A DNA stretch of 64,000 nucleotides, from the NCBI GenBank assembly GCA_963662155.1, contig OY759272.1, positions 48,360,399 to 48,424,398 of the forward strand. The letters are read 5' to 3'. Below, piece by piece: positions 10,916 through 23,939 of this stretch. Numbering within the stretch: position 1 is the first letter of the stretch; every line of letters begins with the position of its first letter. The notes beneath the pieces were generated by a model. The model ran no database searches. It was not told the DNA's origin and saw only the letters and a program-made list of their open reading frames with translations. Origin of the DNA: Lamellibrachia columna. Taxonomy: Eukaryota; Annelida; Polychaeta; Sabellida; Siboglinidae. The translations under genes were made by a program, and so were the position numbers.

Positions 10916-13691
10916 ACAACGTAAACAAATTCAATCCAAATAATGCTTTATTTATTCAATACCTTAACATATTACTTGCCATTAATTACTGAGTCACCTT
11001 ACTCATCTACATAATTATGTTTGCCGCTCAAATGGGGTGGGGCAGGATGGGGCTAGCGATTTAATTGAGTTACAATATTTTGACCAATTAGAAGCAAGCA
11101 CCTGGATCATCTGATTCCTGAATAATCCCCTAGAGGCGCTATGCACTTACTGGAAGGAAAGGCTACAAGTGGTGCCAGTCTAGAGCCTTCAAGATGGCAG
11201 GGACCATGTTGGTTGCCAATGCGCTACTCATGAGTATTTTTTCGAACAAACAGAAGGGAATATAACCGCTTGGCCCAGCCCGGACCTGATTTCTAGATGG
11301 CAGCAAACATGCATTGACATCAGCCAGTTTAACACTGGATTTATCGTCTCCTAAAGTAGGGAGACACAAAGGGCTATATAAGGAGTCCTGAGAGGTGAAC
11401 CAAGGAGTGTAAGATTCACAGATTCCAAGTAACTGCCTAGGTGTCAATTGCAAAGACCAGACAGAATTCAAACAATAAGTCAAACAATGCTAGCAGACAG
11501 CCAACCAGGCAGACAGAGTGATTACCATGCACAGCAAAAGTTATCAGCACTGTCCAGACCAGCTCTGACCCAGAGATCACAAAGCACTTTGAATGCTGAT
11601 GAAATTACGAAAGAGACTCAACTACAAGTTAATAGCATCAGCAACTGCTCACTGGACAATGGCAGCTAATTGAAGAGGGAGAGCCATATCAGGTCAGTTT
11701 ATACAGCTTCAGCAGTGAAGCCATTATAATTATCTTACAGCTAGAGCAGCTGGGTTTTCCCTATGACTAAACGTCAATAAAATAGTTACATGTAAATAAA
11801 TTAATTCACAGGACAGACTTAAATTGTTTCACAAAGGAAAAACAAGATTTAATCTATACTTATCATATTCAACAAATTATATCCCCTACTGAATGAATAC
11901 GCACATGGGAAGGGGGGGGGGGAAAGAAAGCTGATCAGAAAGTGCCTGACCTGACATCTTAGCTCAGCTCAGCCAATTAGCTGACACAGAACTGACACTG
12001 ATCAACAAGATGACACTGAGAGAATCAACACAGCCGTACAGTCTAAAGTATTTGGAAAAAAATTTATTCATTATTTGGTGTTTCCCTACATGCGTCAAAT
12101 GATGAGTGAAGTGGTCAAAATCGAGTCGAATAATTCTCATTACAATTATGATTGTAAGATAGGAGAAAGAGCCAGTTATACCTATTTAAAAAGTAATAGT
12201 TATGCCCCAATAAGACCAGTCAATACTTGCATACGATGAAGCCATTATCAGAAGGACAGACAGAGCAACTTAAATGAACTGAGTCCTAAAATTTAACTAG
12301 CAACACTAAAGGGAGGAGATTAAGCGGAGGCCAAACATTTTTTAAATATTTAACTGCTTTTAAGATATTTATAGTACTGTCCTTCTAAACCTGATGCAAC
12401 GCCAAGGCAGTGTACTGTGCCCGTGCCGTGGCCACAACATGGTACTGGTTTTGGGTGCAACTTCGTTTAGGCGGTTTGAAAATTGCAATTGAAATTCACA
12501 AATATGCCACGTATAAGAATTAGTCATAACTCATAAATGCAGCTTAGTAGGCAACACCAATATAAACTGGGATGAAATGGCATGCTTCTATTGCATCACA
12601 ATGCCAAATGCACAACTCAAACTCAGTGCGCAAAAAATATGAATTTGTCATCCATACATGAAACGGTGAATCAATGTTAAATGGTACCGGAGATGTGCGT
12701 CGTGAATTTATGTGTTCAGAGCGGTTGAAAGACGAAGTGGAACAATTACTAAAATTATCGTTTTCAATGTCTAATCAACTTTTACACTCCATGTCAACTC
12801 ATATACATTTTCGGTAGTTCAACTCCAGGTTATTATTTCCGATTCCCATTACAGTGTAGTCTGTCAATCGGATCGTAGTGAAATATTGTTGATCCCTTAA
12901 CTATTCCATAACTGTACATGTATACATGTATTTTATTCAGTTCGACATACATTATGTGACATTTACACATAATATAAATCGACGTTAGTCCACTCATTTG
13001 ATAATTTTTATAAACCACGCGGTCAGCATAGCTTTGATGGCGGGCTGCGATCGCCATTGCCGGTGATGGATATGTGAGCCCCGAATATTGGAGCCCGAAC
13101 ACTGCGTTATAAAGAGGAGAGACTTTCCTAGTGAATCTAATACTCAAGAAAGTACTTGTCAAGACAAACAATTGCAGACAGCAAGCGATTTTATAAATCG
13201 CTCCCTAGATTATTGATTTGAGCGAGCAATCGCTCGCCTCAAACGTGAAGCCCGTGAAGCTTTAGTCAGAAATCTGAATTTACACAAACAGTTGGCAAGA
13301 CACAAGCCTAAGAGTAACCTAGCGAGTTTGTTGTAGCAGGTCTAACCTGTGTTGCAAAAAGGATAAAAAAATATGTCACAATTCAAAGAGTGACAGTGTT
13401 ATCATGAACACAGTTCTCTGCAAAAATGTGCTAATCTAATTAATTTTTGTTAAGTAATCAAGGAATGAATACCATAAAAGTAAATGTTTATGCACCAAAG
13501 TACAGTACAAACGAAGAGATAAAAACACAAAATAAAATAAAAGGCTTGGGCCTTGCTATCCAGAAAATAATGTTATATGCTTTCAAAACAAACCCCCTGA
13601 AATATGGGGTGTTAAGAGCAGAAAAAAGCAATCTGGGACATCAAAATGTAATATAAAATATGCTCAATAATTATTTCATTTCATTTGTGTA
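10916..13691. other. AT-rich sequence without a supported gene
   Basis: Contains a short G run near 11911-11922, a 'ctatataagg' near 11374 with no supporting promoter context, and an imperfect palindrome gagcgagcaatcgctcgc near 13220. Open frames at 11163-11483 and 12833-13171 (minus) are not recognisable. Confidence 0.45.
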
Positions 13692-13884
13692 AGAAGTTAG
13701 GCTTTGGAGAGTATACACATCCTAGAAAAAAGTTAGGCTTTGGAGAGTATACACATCCTAGAAAAAAGAAGTTAGGCTTTGGAGAGTATACACATCCTAG
13801 AAAAAAGTTAGGCTTTGGAGAGTATACACATCCTAGAAAAAAGAAGTTAGGCTTTGGAGAGTACACACATCCTAGAAAAAAGTT
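13692..13884. repeat. 36/39-bp alternating minisatellite, 5 copies
   Basis: Units contain gttaggctttggagagtata then cacatcctagaaaaaa. Successive units alternate between 36 and 39 bp because every second one carries an extra 'gaa', giving a 75-bp higher-order unit. The short frame reading LGFGEYTHPRKK is a by-product. Confidence 0.92.
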
Positions 13885-14699
13885 GCAAACATTTAATGGC
13901 AAAATATGTGAACAAAACTGAACCACTAGTTGGACCGTTGAACTTGCACCCAAGAACTGTAACACAATGTGTGTCCACCTCAGTTCAAAAGGGAAACCTT
14001 ACCCACACGTCTAGTCAACTCATTTTAAAAGCTTACTCAAACAAGTAAGCAATTGTTCCTGAATTATTTTTTAAGTTTAATCTAACAACTTGTTACTTTG
14101 TTACTATCATCTCAGACAGCTCCCAAGTGTCTGACCTTTTTATATTATTTTCACCTTGCATTTTCTTTTTGTTTCAAGATTCTGTGTGACTGGTACAAGC
14201 AACTGCTTTTTTTTACAGAAATAACTACTTATACATAATTAAAGAAAAATAAAATTAAATAGAATGCAATTTATGTATTTGTTTAACATATTTTGCGTTT
14301 TAATTTGTCACTAAATCGCCATGTCATATATTGAAATGCTTAAATAAGCTCTGAACTTGAAGGTTTAACTTTAGTTTATCAAGCTAGTTTATTGCAATAA
14401 TGCCAAACTTTACCAAGATGATAAGGAACGAATTGTTGGCAAACAAGTCATCACTTCCACGGCACGGGGTGAAGTTGGTTTTAATCTAAACAAACACCGA
14501 CATTTGTCATTACTGTAGCAAACGGTCACTATTTGAAAGTACAGTTGCGTTTTTAAAACTAAGAACCGCACTAAGTATATTTTCACAACACACCTTACTA
14601 TATGAGGTGACAAGTTTAAACGGGACTCAAAAAGTAATGTGTATACGTGCAGAGAGCCAACACTGGCTGGCGTAGACACTGGTCGCTACATTGTAGCAA
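13885..14699. other. AT-rich sequence, nothing recognised
   Basis: Only short frames. A minus-strand frame at 14410-14679 has no recognisable content. Confidence 0.45.
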
Positions 14700-15540
14700 C
14701 CGCCAACTTCATTAGACCGCGTCCATAACGGATTTTTTTGCCGCCGCTCAATGACCAATACTCTTTTTTATTTTATCTGTATACACGCCACCTGCGCAAT
14801 TATTTTCCGGCCTGCACAAGTTTTGTCCAGTTTTATTATTTGCCGAGGATATTCAAAACCTTGAAGAAGATTTTAGCGTGATGTTACACAGTTTTCGAAC
14901 AAGTGCCTACTTCTACCTACCTCGGTCCCGACCCAGTCCAGTGGCAGTGGTGTCGGCGGGAAGGAACGCGGACGAACGAGCACCGCCGCCGGCATCGTGA
15001 AACAGTCGCTACCGCTTGCCATCTGCGGTCGAATTAAACGCGACTCCACCGACCGACATTCTCAGTCATAATATACCCACACGGAGGAAGTTGGGTTGTG
15101 CGTGCGTTATTATTCCGCTTGTCAGTGTTAGACTAGACACACCGACAACCATCAGCCTCGGTCATTCATCCAGGTCACGTCAGGCCACATTCGATAGTCT
15201 ACAGCCACCCGAACGGCGAAAGCAACGAGGCCACTGGTTGGACGCCGTCAAACCGCCAGACAGTGCCCAAGATACGAGCTGTCTGCGGCCGCCCGAACCG
15301 ACGATGCTACAGATGCTGCGATTGGCCAACAACGACATGCAGGAAATCCCAGACAGCCAAGGTCAGCAAGGCTATGAGGCCGCGTCTGCCGGTCGTCATC
15401 GTTAGCTGGTAGGCTACTCCCGTGGGTTAGAAATCAAACTACACCATAGAGTACATTATCGGTCACAAGTTGGAATATGCCAGACGTTCTAATACGGCTC
15501 CTGTCTGTAATCCGGTTATGGTCGACCGACTAGAGGCAAA
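14700..15540. promoter_or_regulatory. CpG-rich island-like segment
   Basis: An abrupt rise in GC and CpG (for example gaccgcgtcc, ggtcccgacc, ggcggcatcg-type runs) in an otherwise CpG-poor region. A plus-strand open frame covers 15016-15405, but its first ATG is at 15304, so it has no proper start for most of its length. It could be a non-initiating exon or only the absence of stops in GC-rich DNA. A donor-like aag/gtcagc lies near 15361. This looks like a promoter-proximal island rather than a complete gene. Confidence 0.45.
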
Positions 15541-15635
15541 CGACGTCACCGGGTCGGGTCGTCAGCCCGCGCACTCAAGCCGTCCCGTCGGCGCTATTTA
15601 AAGAACGCATTGTCATAGTTGAGTCGTTGCGGTAT
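15541..15635 (+). promoter_or_regulatory. Candidate Pol II core promoter: CRE-like site, TATA-like box, start region
   Basis: cgacgtca at 15541-15548 matches the CRE octamer at 7 of 8 positions. tatttaaag at 15595-15603 is a TATA-like box, and a start site would be expected near 15625 (ttgtcatagttgagtcg). The CRE sits about 80 bp upstream of that start, a usual distance. It lies at the right edge of the CpG-rich segment. An alternative is an LTR promoter: ttggtgtcggtgg at 15704-15716, just after 'ca', is reminiscent of a primer-binding site. No second LTR or gag/pol was seen. Confidence 0.4.
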
Positions 15636-15739
15636 TATGATTTTACACCCTTTGTGTGATCGAACCAATTACTGTGTGAAAATACAGTGCTTTGTTAGGC
15701 TCATTGGTGTCGGTGGTTAAAGTGAATAAACTAATTGTT

Positions 15740-18043
15740 GGAAGCTGTAAATGTATTATTATGTTTGTTAGTTATAATAAAGCTACTGAATTAGTAATGA
15801 ATAAAATGTGTAAATCAGTGTTTTTTAAATCTCATAATTCATGAAATCACTTTTAGGCCTATCACTGTCATCAGTATCAGTGACACACCTGCTAGTTACC
15901 AAGATTTACACAAAAGGGAAAACAAATGTCAGTACAACTGAAAGTTAGCCAATACTCATGGAAAAAGTATAATCACAATACAATTTTAATGATTTAGTAC
16001 GTTGTGAATTCATCAGAAGCCAATTTAACGTTCACACATTTAGCATAAATTTAATTGCTTTGTGGGTCAACTGAAAAAATTATGACTAAAACAAAACGTT
16101 ATTTAGGCCCCAATTATATGTTAACATATTTATTTACTTTACTTTATGCACGGCCATTGGCATTGGCATTGGCATGGGTTCAATAGCGCAGCTAACACCA
16201 GTGTAATGAAGCATCTGTAAAGCATTATATGCACAAAGTCTGATAGTTTTTTTGTAAAATTATGTAATAATAGCACAAACTTTTTATTCTAACATCTTGA
16301 TCGGCCAAATATGTTTTAACGAACCCCAATTTTAAAATATAATTAAACTTTTGTCTGTTTATGATTATCAACCTTTCTGTTCAGCATACAATGTAAACAT
16401 TAGATTCAAGTCAAAACATTCAAATTAAACAGATAACAGTGAAATTATATGATTTTGTTATAATACATGATATGATTTTATAATAAAAACAGTCAGACTT
16501 TATATCTTTAATCCTAAGTTTTCATTACACCAGCCATGGTTTCCTACAGGGGACAAAGTCACAAAGTTGTCCAGTGCATTGGATTCTCAGAGTTGACTGG
16601 AGAGTGAAATAAGGCAAACCTATTTTATGTAATACCTGTAGGTGGCAGCACAGATGACATGGCGGCACACGATCGTCTGTCATAGATCACAAAGGACCTA
16701 ATGGTCAGCCCAGACTGATCAATAGCTTCATAAATATTGAGACTTCAGCCAGCATCGTGTGGCTCGCATGATGGAGACTGTCGATTAATTTGACGTCAAC
16801 GAGTTACATTAGTTTAGGTGCCAAACCAATTTCCGGCCTGGAAATATAAATGAAAACGTCGAGACAGTGGTTGTTTGCTTTAGAATGGCAACATGCATTC
16901 TGTACAAGTAGATAGTCTGAGGTAACTTTTCATTTAACACAGCATTCTGAACCACAGAAATTAGTCACATAATTTATATAAAGAAAATATAATATACTCC
17001 TTGATTAATCCATTTTGTTGTTATGCTAATCCCCACCCAAAGATTTTCTATGGGGAATTTTTTCTGTACAGTGCCTGTTTTATGAATCTCAATATTGTTA
17101 TTTGGTTAGTTGGCAACAATTATTAATATAAATTTAAGTCCACATTTGGTATCCAGTCCAATACCTCAGCAGTGAGCTGGTGGATGTGTGCGAAACTTCA
17201 GCAGATGAACGGAAGGAATGGTCAGCTGTGATGTGCTCCATCAATTCAGACAGATGACCACAGTCACATCATAGTGTTGACCTACCTTTTAGCACAGGGA
17301 GAAACGCATACACACCAATAATACTTCATTAAACAAAAATGAATAGAAAGAATAGAATATCTGTAACTGACAGGTTATGTTTTGTATTTGGCCTTTCAGC
17401 TATACTGTATCTGAATTTAACCCTGGGCATTTGAAATTGAAATAATAATTACAATGGACTTAAATAAATCAATGTTATGTAAACATTTGTAAATCATAGT
17501 CACTTTAATACTTTTAAAATAAGACAGACGGATAAGCCTCAACCATACATACAACTGAAGAAAAATTAGAACTGCACAATTAGTGTACACAATTAAAAAG
17601 TAGATTTAAACATGGATCTTTAGCAAGCAATGTTTGATAGTTGCTGTGATAGTGTAGACTATTCTACAATACCCATGCATGCAGTTTTTCTGTGATTTTC
17701 ACATTGAATAAAAATTTAGGATTCTATTTGTTGTGATCTTCAGTGTGTAAGTCTGTAAGATTCACTGACAATAGGAACGAACCAAAGTGGCTAATCTGTG
17801 CATTGTCTTGCCAGTTAATGCCACACTGACTGGAGCCATCCAGCAGGCATTGTTCAAACGGGGTGCAAATGTTAAAATTAATTACAATGACAGAATCTGT
17901 TCATTATTCGGCATGCATGAATTCTTTCATTTTGTATACAACTGATAAAAATGTAATGTACTTGGTGATGTTTGTAAACTTTGGTTAATCATTACATTGA
18001 TTTATGTAACATGAGCATTTTGCATGTAATAAATTACAGTTAT
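15740..18043. other. AT-rich sequence without a supported gene
   Basis: Several AATAAA-like motifs (15725, 15777, 15800) could serve a transcript from the candidate promoter at 15.6 kb, but no coding frame accompanies them. No array or element was identified. Confidence 0.4.
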
Positions 18044-18063
18044 GTAACTGGACTCAACCATGG
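18044..18063. mobile_element. MITE-like terminal motif (isolated end)
   Basis: gtaactggactcaaccatgg, preceded by an aattacag stretch, matches the right-end motif of the AATTAC-rich MITE-like family. Confidence 0.45.
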
Positions 18064-18429
18064 TATTGTGGATGGTCCCAGAAAGTGTGTGACAATATCC
18101 CTCCTGCCCGGCAACTAACGACCATTTTCATGGTCTGATGAACTCTGACTTATTTATACTCTTTGATTAACATATACTGTATCCAGAATCGCTGAAGTGT
18201 GCCATCACGCATGGACGACCACGCACGCTGCACCTGTTCACTCTGTCTAGACGTGCGGCTGATAGCGCGACCGCAATTTCTATGGTTCTATTCCAACATT
18301 CCGTCGCATTGATCTGTTTGTTCTCTTGAATAAATAATGCGGTATACTGACATTCATCGGGGATTGTGAGCCAGGGGATCATACACGGGGGGATCGTCTG
18401 ACTCGTGTGCAGGCGCTGACATGGCGCAT

Positions 18430-18676
18430 GCACACGAGGCAGGTGATCCGTGGCTGCCTCAAGCCGTCTCTCAGCTTCCAGCTCACTGGCACATCTCTTC
18501 AGTGCAGTTACCCAGTCTCCCAGGGCCAGGGTGGACATGTGGCTTGATGCACTGACAAATGACCCACAGAGGCCTGTGTCCAGCAAGGAAAGCTGGCCTG
18601 GTTCAGTCATATGCAGTTCTTCTATCTGCTGCATCACTACATTTACAATACTCACAAACTGGACCAAATTAAAAAG
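18430..18676 (-). CDS. Candidate internal exon, protein family not recognised
   Basis: On the minus strand a frame opens directly after an acceptor-like tttttcaacag (AG = complement of 18677-18678) and reads LFNLVQFVSIVNVVMQQIEE, continuing into a helix-prone stretch with VTALKRCASELEAERRLEAA. The composition looks like folded, partly helical protein and unlike the low-complexity frames elsewhere. The exon's 3' end is not fixed: no strong GTRAGT donor follows, and weak ones lie at 18393-18440. The frame stays open to 18167, probably into intron. I do not recognise the gene. An internal gtgagt just after the acceptor could mean a much shorter exon or a false positive. Confidence 0.35.
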
Positions 18677-18846
18677 CTGTTGAAAAACTATGAATATAAA
18701 ACATTGTGTTCGACATAACAACCCATACAGTAAGATTGCAGATGTTCTTTAAGATTTAGAAGTTGTCATGTCAGTTTTTGGTATTTCGCATAAATTTGCC
18801 GTGATGACATCAATTGTAAACAGTGGCCTGCAGTTGAAAACTCTCC

Positions 18847-19194
18847 AGGTCGGTTTGGCTTTAGTTGCAATGGTCAATTAAAACTACATTTATAGCGGTT
18901 CAATTCAAGTTAGTTAAAAAAAACAATTACAGTGTTTCATAAAGGGTTAATTGTAGTGTTTCATAGTTTGATTACAAATAAACTGTTTTATAAAAAAGAT
19001 GCACCAGTACTGCTAATTGTTAAACAGGATTCCTGGTGATTTCATCCATTCTTGCTGCCAAACCAGGTTCAACTACAGAGATCAATTACTCAGAATCGCA
19101 TAACAATTACAGCAACTGTAATTACAGTGTTCTATTTTTTACGATTGCACTGTATTTGTAATCAATTACACAATTACAACTGAACCCACCCTGG
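18847..19194. mobile_element. MITE-like AATTAC-rich repeat; compact copy at 19058-19194
   Basis: The left-like end ccaaaccaggttcaactac at 19058 and the right end caattacaactgaacccacc through ctgg at 19194 are imperfect inverted termini about 137 bp apart. The preceding 18847-19057 portion aligns with 2840-3030. The interior is a mosaic of aattac, gtaatt and attaca. Confidence 0.5.
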
Positions 19195-19779
19195 GCCCAA
19201 GACTCTATGACAACGGTGTATTCCCAAATATGTATATGGGCCATTCCGTGTCAAATCAACCAATTTTCTGGAAATTTCAAAAGTTGATGTGTCAGAATTT
19301 GCTTAAATTTTAACCAATGAATAAGTCAGTATACCTGAGAACTTCTGAAAAAGAACTAAGTATTTACATGCAACTTGTGTCTATAATGTGAATGGGGGTA
19401 AGCGCCCCAAAACTAACCCATTATTTTTATCTGTTTTCAGGTGCTTGAGACTTGAGAAGTTTACAAGCTATATACCTGAAATTTGAATATGTAGATATAT
19501 TGGTACAGAATTCAAGAATGATAGGACAAAGGACAACGGGTATATACCAGTTGCAAGGAAATGGAAAATAATATTTTTTCAGAGAATTTCAGCAGTCTGT
19601 ATTTCATTGTTGTGTTACAGTACAATGTCTAAATTGCCACCATCTGTTGTCAGCGATACTATTAGCTCAGTAGGCTTCTAGTTGCTATACTTTTAATTTA
19701 TATTGCAAGTGAAAGTCACTGTTCTGCCCAATGGCTTTTCTCCTCCCAAATTGGCCAAAATTTCCAAAATAAATGTCCA
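19195..19779. other. Spacer with a possible dispersed repeat
   Basis: gggccattccgtgtcaaatc at about 19240 looks like sequence I associate with dispersed repeats in invertebrate genomes, but I cannot confirm this. No gene is recognised. Confidence 0.35.
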
Positions 19780-22050
19780 GGCCAGGGTGTCTGATTGATA
19801 CACAAGTGTGTGGTAGATCAGTGTGTAACTGGCCAGGGTGTCTGATTGATACACAAGTGTGTGGTAGATCAGTGTGTAACTGGCCAGGGTGTCTGACTGA
19901 TACACAAGTGTGTGGTAGATCAGTGTGTAACTGGCCAGGGTGTCTGATTGATACACAAGTGTGTGGTAGATCAGTGTGTAACTGGCCAGGGTGTCTGACT
20001 GATACACAAGTGTGTGGTAGATCCGTGTGTAACTGGCCTGGGTATCTGATTGATACACAAGTGTGTGGTAGATCAGTGTGTAACTGGCCACGGTGTCTGA
20101 TTGATACACAAGTGTGTGGTAGATCAGTGTGTAACTGGCCAGGGTGTCTGACTGATACACAAGTGTGTGGTAGATCAGTGTGTAACTGGCCAGGGTGTCT
20201 GATTGATACACAAGTGTGTGGTAGATCAGTGTGTAACTGGCCAGGGTGTCTGACTGATACACAAGTGTGTGGTAGATCAGTGTGTAACTGGCCAGGGTGT
20301 CTGATTGATACACAAGTGTGTGGTAGATCAGTGTGTAACTGGCCAGGGTGTCTGACTGATACACAAGTGTGTGGTAGATCCGTGTGTAACTGGCCTGGGT
20401 ATCTGATTGATACACAAGTGTGTGGTAGATCAGTGTGTAACTGGCCAGGGTGTCTGATTGATACACAAGTGTGTGGTAGATCAGTGTGTAACTGGCCAGG
20501 GTGTCTGACTGATACACAAGTGTGTGGTAGATCCGTGTGTAACTGGCCTGGGTGTCTGATTGATACACAAGTGTGTGGTAGATCAGTGTGTAACTGGCCA
20601 GGGTGTCTGATTGATACACAAGTGTGTGGTAGATCAGTGTGTAACTGGCCAGGGTGTCTGACTGATACACAAGTGTGTGGTAGATCAGTGTGTAACTGGC
20701 CAGGGTGTCTGACTGATACACAAGTGTGTGGTAGATCAGTGTGTAACTGGCCAGGGTGTCTGACTGATACACAAGTGTGTGGTAGATCCGTGTGTAACTG
20801 GCCTGGGTATCTGATTGATACACAAGTGTGTGGTAGATCAGTGTGTAACTGGCCAGGGTGTCTGACTGATACACAAGTGTGTGGTAGATCAGTGTGTAAC
20901 TGGCCAGGGTGTCTGACTGATACACAAGTGTGTGGTAGATCAGTGTGTAACTGGCCAGGGTGTCTGATTGATACACAAGTGTGTGGTAGATCAGTGTGTA
21001 ACTGGCCAGGGTGTCTGACTGATACACAAGTGTGTGGTAGATCAGTGTGTAACTGGCCAGGGTGTCTGATTGATACACAAGTGTGTGGTAGATCAGTGTG
21101 TAACTGGCCAGGGTGTCTGACTGATACACAAGTGTGTGGTAGATCCATGTGTAACTGGCCTGGGTATCTGATTGATACACAAGTGTGTGGTAGATCAGTG
21201 TGTAACTGGCCAGGGTGTCTGATTGATACACAAGTGTGTGGTAGATCAGTGTGTAACTGGCCAGGGTGTCTGACTGATACACAAGTGTGTGGTAGATCAG
21301 TGTGTAACTGGCCAGGGTGTATGACTGATACACAAGTGTGTGGTAGATCAGTGTGTAACTGACCAGGGTGTATGACTGATACACAAATGTATGGTAGATC
21401 AGTGTGTAACTGGCCAGGGTGTCTGACCGATACACAAGTGTGTGGTAGATCAGTGTGTAACTGGCCAGGGTGTCTGACTGATACACAAGTGTGTGGTAGA
21501 TCAGTGTGTAACTGGCCAGGGTGTCTGACCGATACACAAGTGTGTGGTAGATCAGTGTGTAACTGGCCAGGGTGTCTGACTGATACACAAGTGTGTGGTA
21601 GATCAGTGTGTAACTGGCCTGGGTGTCTGACTGATACACAAGTGTGGTAGATCAGTATGTAACTGGCCAGGGTGTCTGATTGATACACAAGTGTGTGGTA
21701 GATCAGTGTGTAACTGGCCAGGGTGTCTGACTGATACACAAGTGTGTGGTAGATCAGTGTGTAACTGGCCTGGGTGTCTGATTGATACACAAGTGTGTGG
21801 TAGATCAGTGTGTAACTGGCCTGGGTGTCTGACTGATACACAAGTGTGTGGTAGATCAGTGTGTAACTGGCCAGGGTGTCTGACTGATACACAAGTGTGT
21901 GGTAGATCAGTGTGTAACTGACCAGGGTGTATGACTGATACACAAATGTATGGTAGATCCGTGTGTAACTGGCCAGGGTGTCTGACCGATACACAAGTGT
22001 GTGGTAGATCAGTGTGTAACTGGCCTGGGTGTCTGACTGATACACAAGTG
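19780..22050. repeat. 51-bp minisatellite, about 44.5 copies, with higher-order structure
   Basis: The unit starts ggccagggtgtctgattgat and continues acacaagtgtgtggtagatc, then (a/c)gtgtgtaact. As 51 is a multiple of three, long frames stay open on both strands (repeat period 17 residues); none has coding support. Marker variants reveal higher-order units: 'ggtatctg' units begin at 20041, 20398, 20806 and 21163, which is 7, 8 and 7 units apart. A 'gaccagggtgtatgactg' unit at 21361 recurs at 21920, 11 units away minus 2 bp. A single 2-bp deletion lies near 21643. Confidence 0.98.
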
Positions 22051-22543
22051 AAGTGTTTTATAGGTAATTTTATGTTGGGAATGTGTTATTGTATAAGTTG
22101 TTTATTTGTGGGTAATTTACACTTCCTTTGGTTTAGTTTATGGCTTGTTTTTAATTGGTCCCCCATTTTCACAGCAGGACCACTACAAACAATCACTGCA
22201 GTAACTGCATCGGGGGGCTGGTGGCCTGTTTTCAGTTGCTCAATTCCTGAATTCCTCGTTGCGAGTTCGTGGAACACGTTCTCCAGGGAGAGTGAGACTT
22301 GAGATGTCTAGACTTGTGCAGCTCGAGTTATCATGGCAAATGCAGAAATATGAACTGGTCAGTTGAAGACTGGACGTGGTGACTGACTACCTCAGCGGGG
22401 ATGTCACTACACACAACTAACAGCTTAAATGCATTCTGTAACTGGTTATATCAGTAAACAAATCTAAAAATGACCAAATCAAGATTACAAAAATTATATG
22501 TCTCAACGTATAATGACACAAAAGCATACATCTTATGTTATTA
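22051..22543. other. Spacer between arrays, nothing recognised
   Basis: Unique-looking sequence, no domain or element boundary. Confidence 0.5.
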
Positions 22544-23931
22544 TATTGTATTGTCATCATAGCTGTAGTGTCACATTGTATTGTCATCATAACTGTAGTG
22601 TCACATTGTATTGTCATCATAACTGTAGTGTCACATTGTATTGTCATCATAACTGTAGTGTCACATTGTATTGTCATCATAGCTGTAGTGTCACATTGTA
22701 CTGTCATCATAACTGTAGTGTCATATTGTATTGTCATATTGTATTGTCATCATAGCTGTAGTGTCACATTGTATTATCATCATAGCTGTAGTGTCACATT
22801 GCATTGTCATCATAGCTGTAGTGTCACATTGCATTGTCATCATAGCTGTAGTGTCACATTGTATTGTAATCATAGCTGTAGTGTCATATTGTATTGTAAT
22901 CATAGCTGTAGTGTCACATTGTATTGTCATCATAGCTGTAGTGTCACATTGTATTGTAATCATAGCTGTAGTGTCATATTGTATTGTAATCATAGCTGTA
23001 GTGTCACATTGTATTGTAATCATAGCTGTAGTGTCACATTGTATTGTCATCATAGCTGTAGTGTCACATTGCATTGTCATCATAGCTGTAGTGTCATATT
23101 GTATTGTAATCATAGCTCTAGTGTCATATTGTATTGTCATCATAGCTGTAGTGTCACATTGTATTGTCATCGTAGCTGTAGTGTCACGTTGTATTGTCAT
23201 CATAGCTGTAGTGTCACGTTGTATTGTCATCATAGCTGTAGTGTCACATTGTATTGTCATCGTAGCTGTAGTTGTATTGTCATCGTAGCTGTAGTGTCAC
23301 GTTGTATTGTCATCGTAGCTGTAGCGTCACGTTGTATTGTCATCGTAGCTGTAGTGTCACGTTGTATTGTCATCGTAGCTGTAGTGTCACGTTGTATTGT
23401 CATCATAGCTGTAGTGTCACGTTGTATTGTCATCATAGCTGTAGTGTCACGTTGTATTGTCATCGTAGCTGTAGTGTCACATTGCATTGTCATCATAGCT
23501 GTAGTGTCATATTGTATTGTCATCATAGCTGTAGTGTCACGTTGTATTGTCATCATAGCTGTAGTGTCACATTGCATTGTCATCATAGCTGTAGTGTCAT
23601 ATTGTATTGTCATCATAGCTGTAGTGTCATGTTGTATTGTCATCGTAGCTGTAGTGTCACATTGTATTGTCATCATAGCTGTAGTGTCACGTTGTATTGT
23701 CATCATAGCTGTAGTGTCATATTGTATTGTCATCATAGCTGTAGTGTCATGTTGTATTGTCATCGTAGCTGTAGTGTCACGTTGTATTGTCATCATAGCT
23801 GTAGTGTCACGTTGTATTGTCATCATAGCTGTAGTGTCACGTTGTATTGTCATCGTAGCTGTAGTGTCATGTTGTATTGTCATCATAGCTGTAGTGTCAC
23901 GTTGTATTGTCATCATAGCTGTAGTGTCATA
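22544..23931. repeat. 30-bp minisatellite, about 46 copies
   Basis: The unit is attgtattgtcatcatagct followed by gtagtgtcac. Variants segregate by region: 'aactg' units only at the left edge, 'gtaatcat' units between 22861 and 23111, and 'cgtag' with 'cacgtt' units from 23161 onward. One truncated unit at 22728-22740 and one at 23269-23277 shift the phase. Long frames on both strands with a 10-residue period are by-products. Confidence 0.98.
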
Positions 23932-23939
23932 TTAATCTC

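Noticed and set aside
15016..15405. 129-codon frame as a complete gene
   Set aside because: The first ATG is at 15304, so most of the frame is not initiated. It is kept only as part of the CpG-rich segment description.
19685..22045. 786- and 648-codon minus frames and a 529-codon plus frame in the 51-bp array
   Set aside because: Long frames on both strands at once indicate a repeat without stops and not a gene; the starts are GTG codons inside the repeat.
22544..23931. CRISPR-like regular 30-bp repeats
   Set aside because: Units are directly contiguous with no unique spacers and there are no cas-like genes. This is a minisatellite in a eukaryote.
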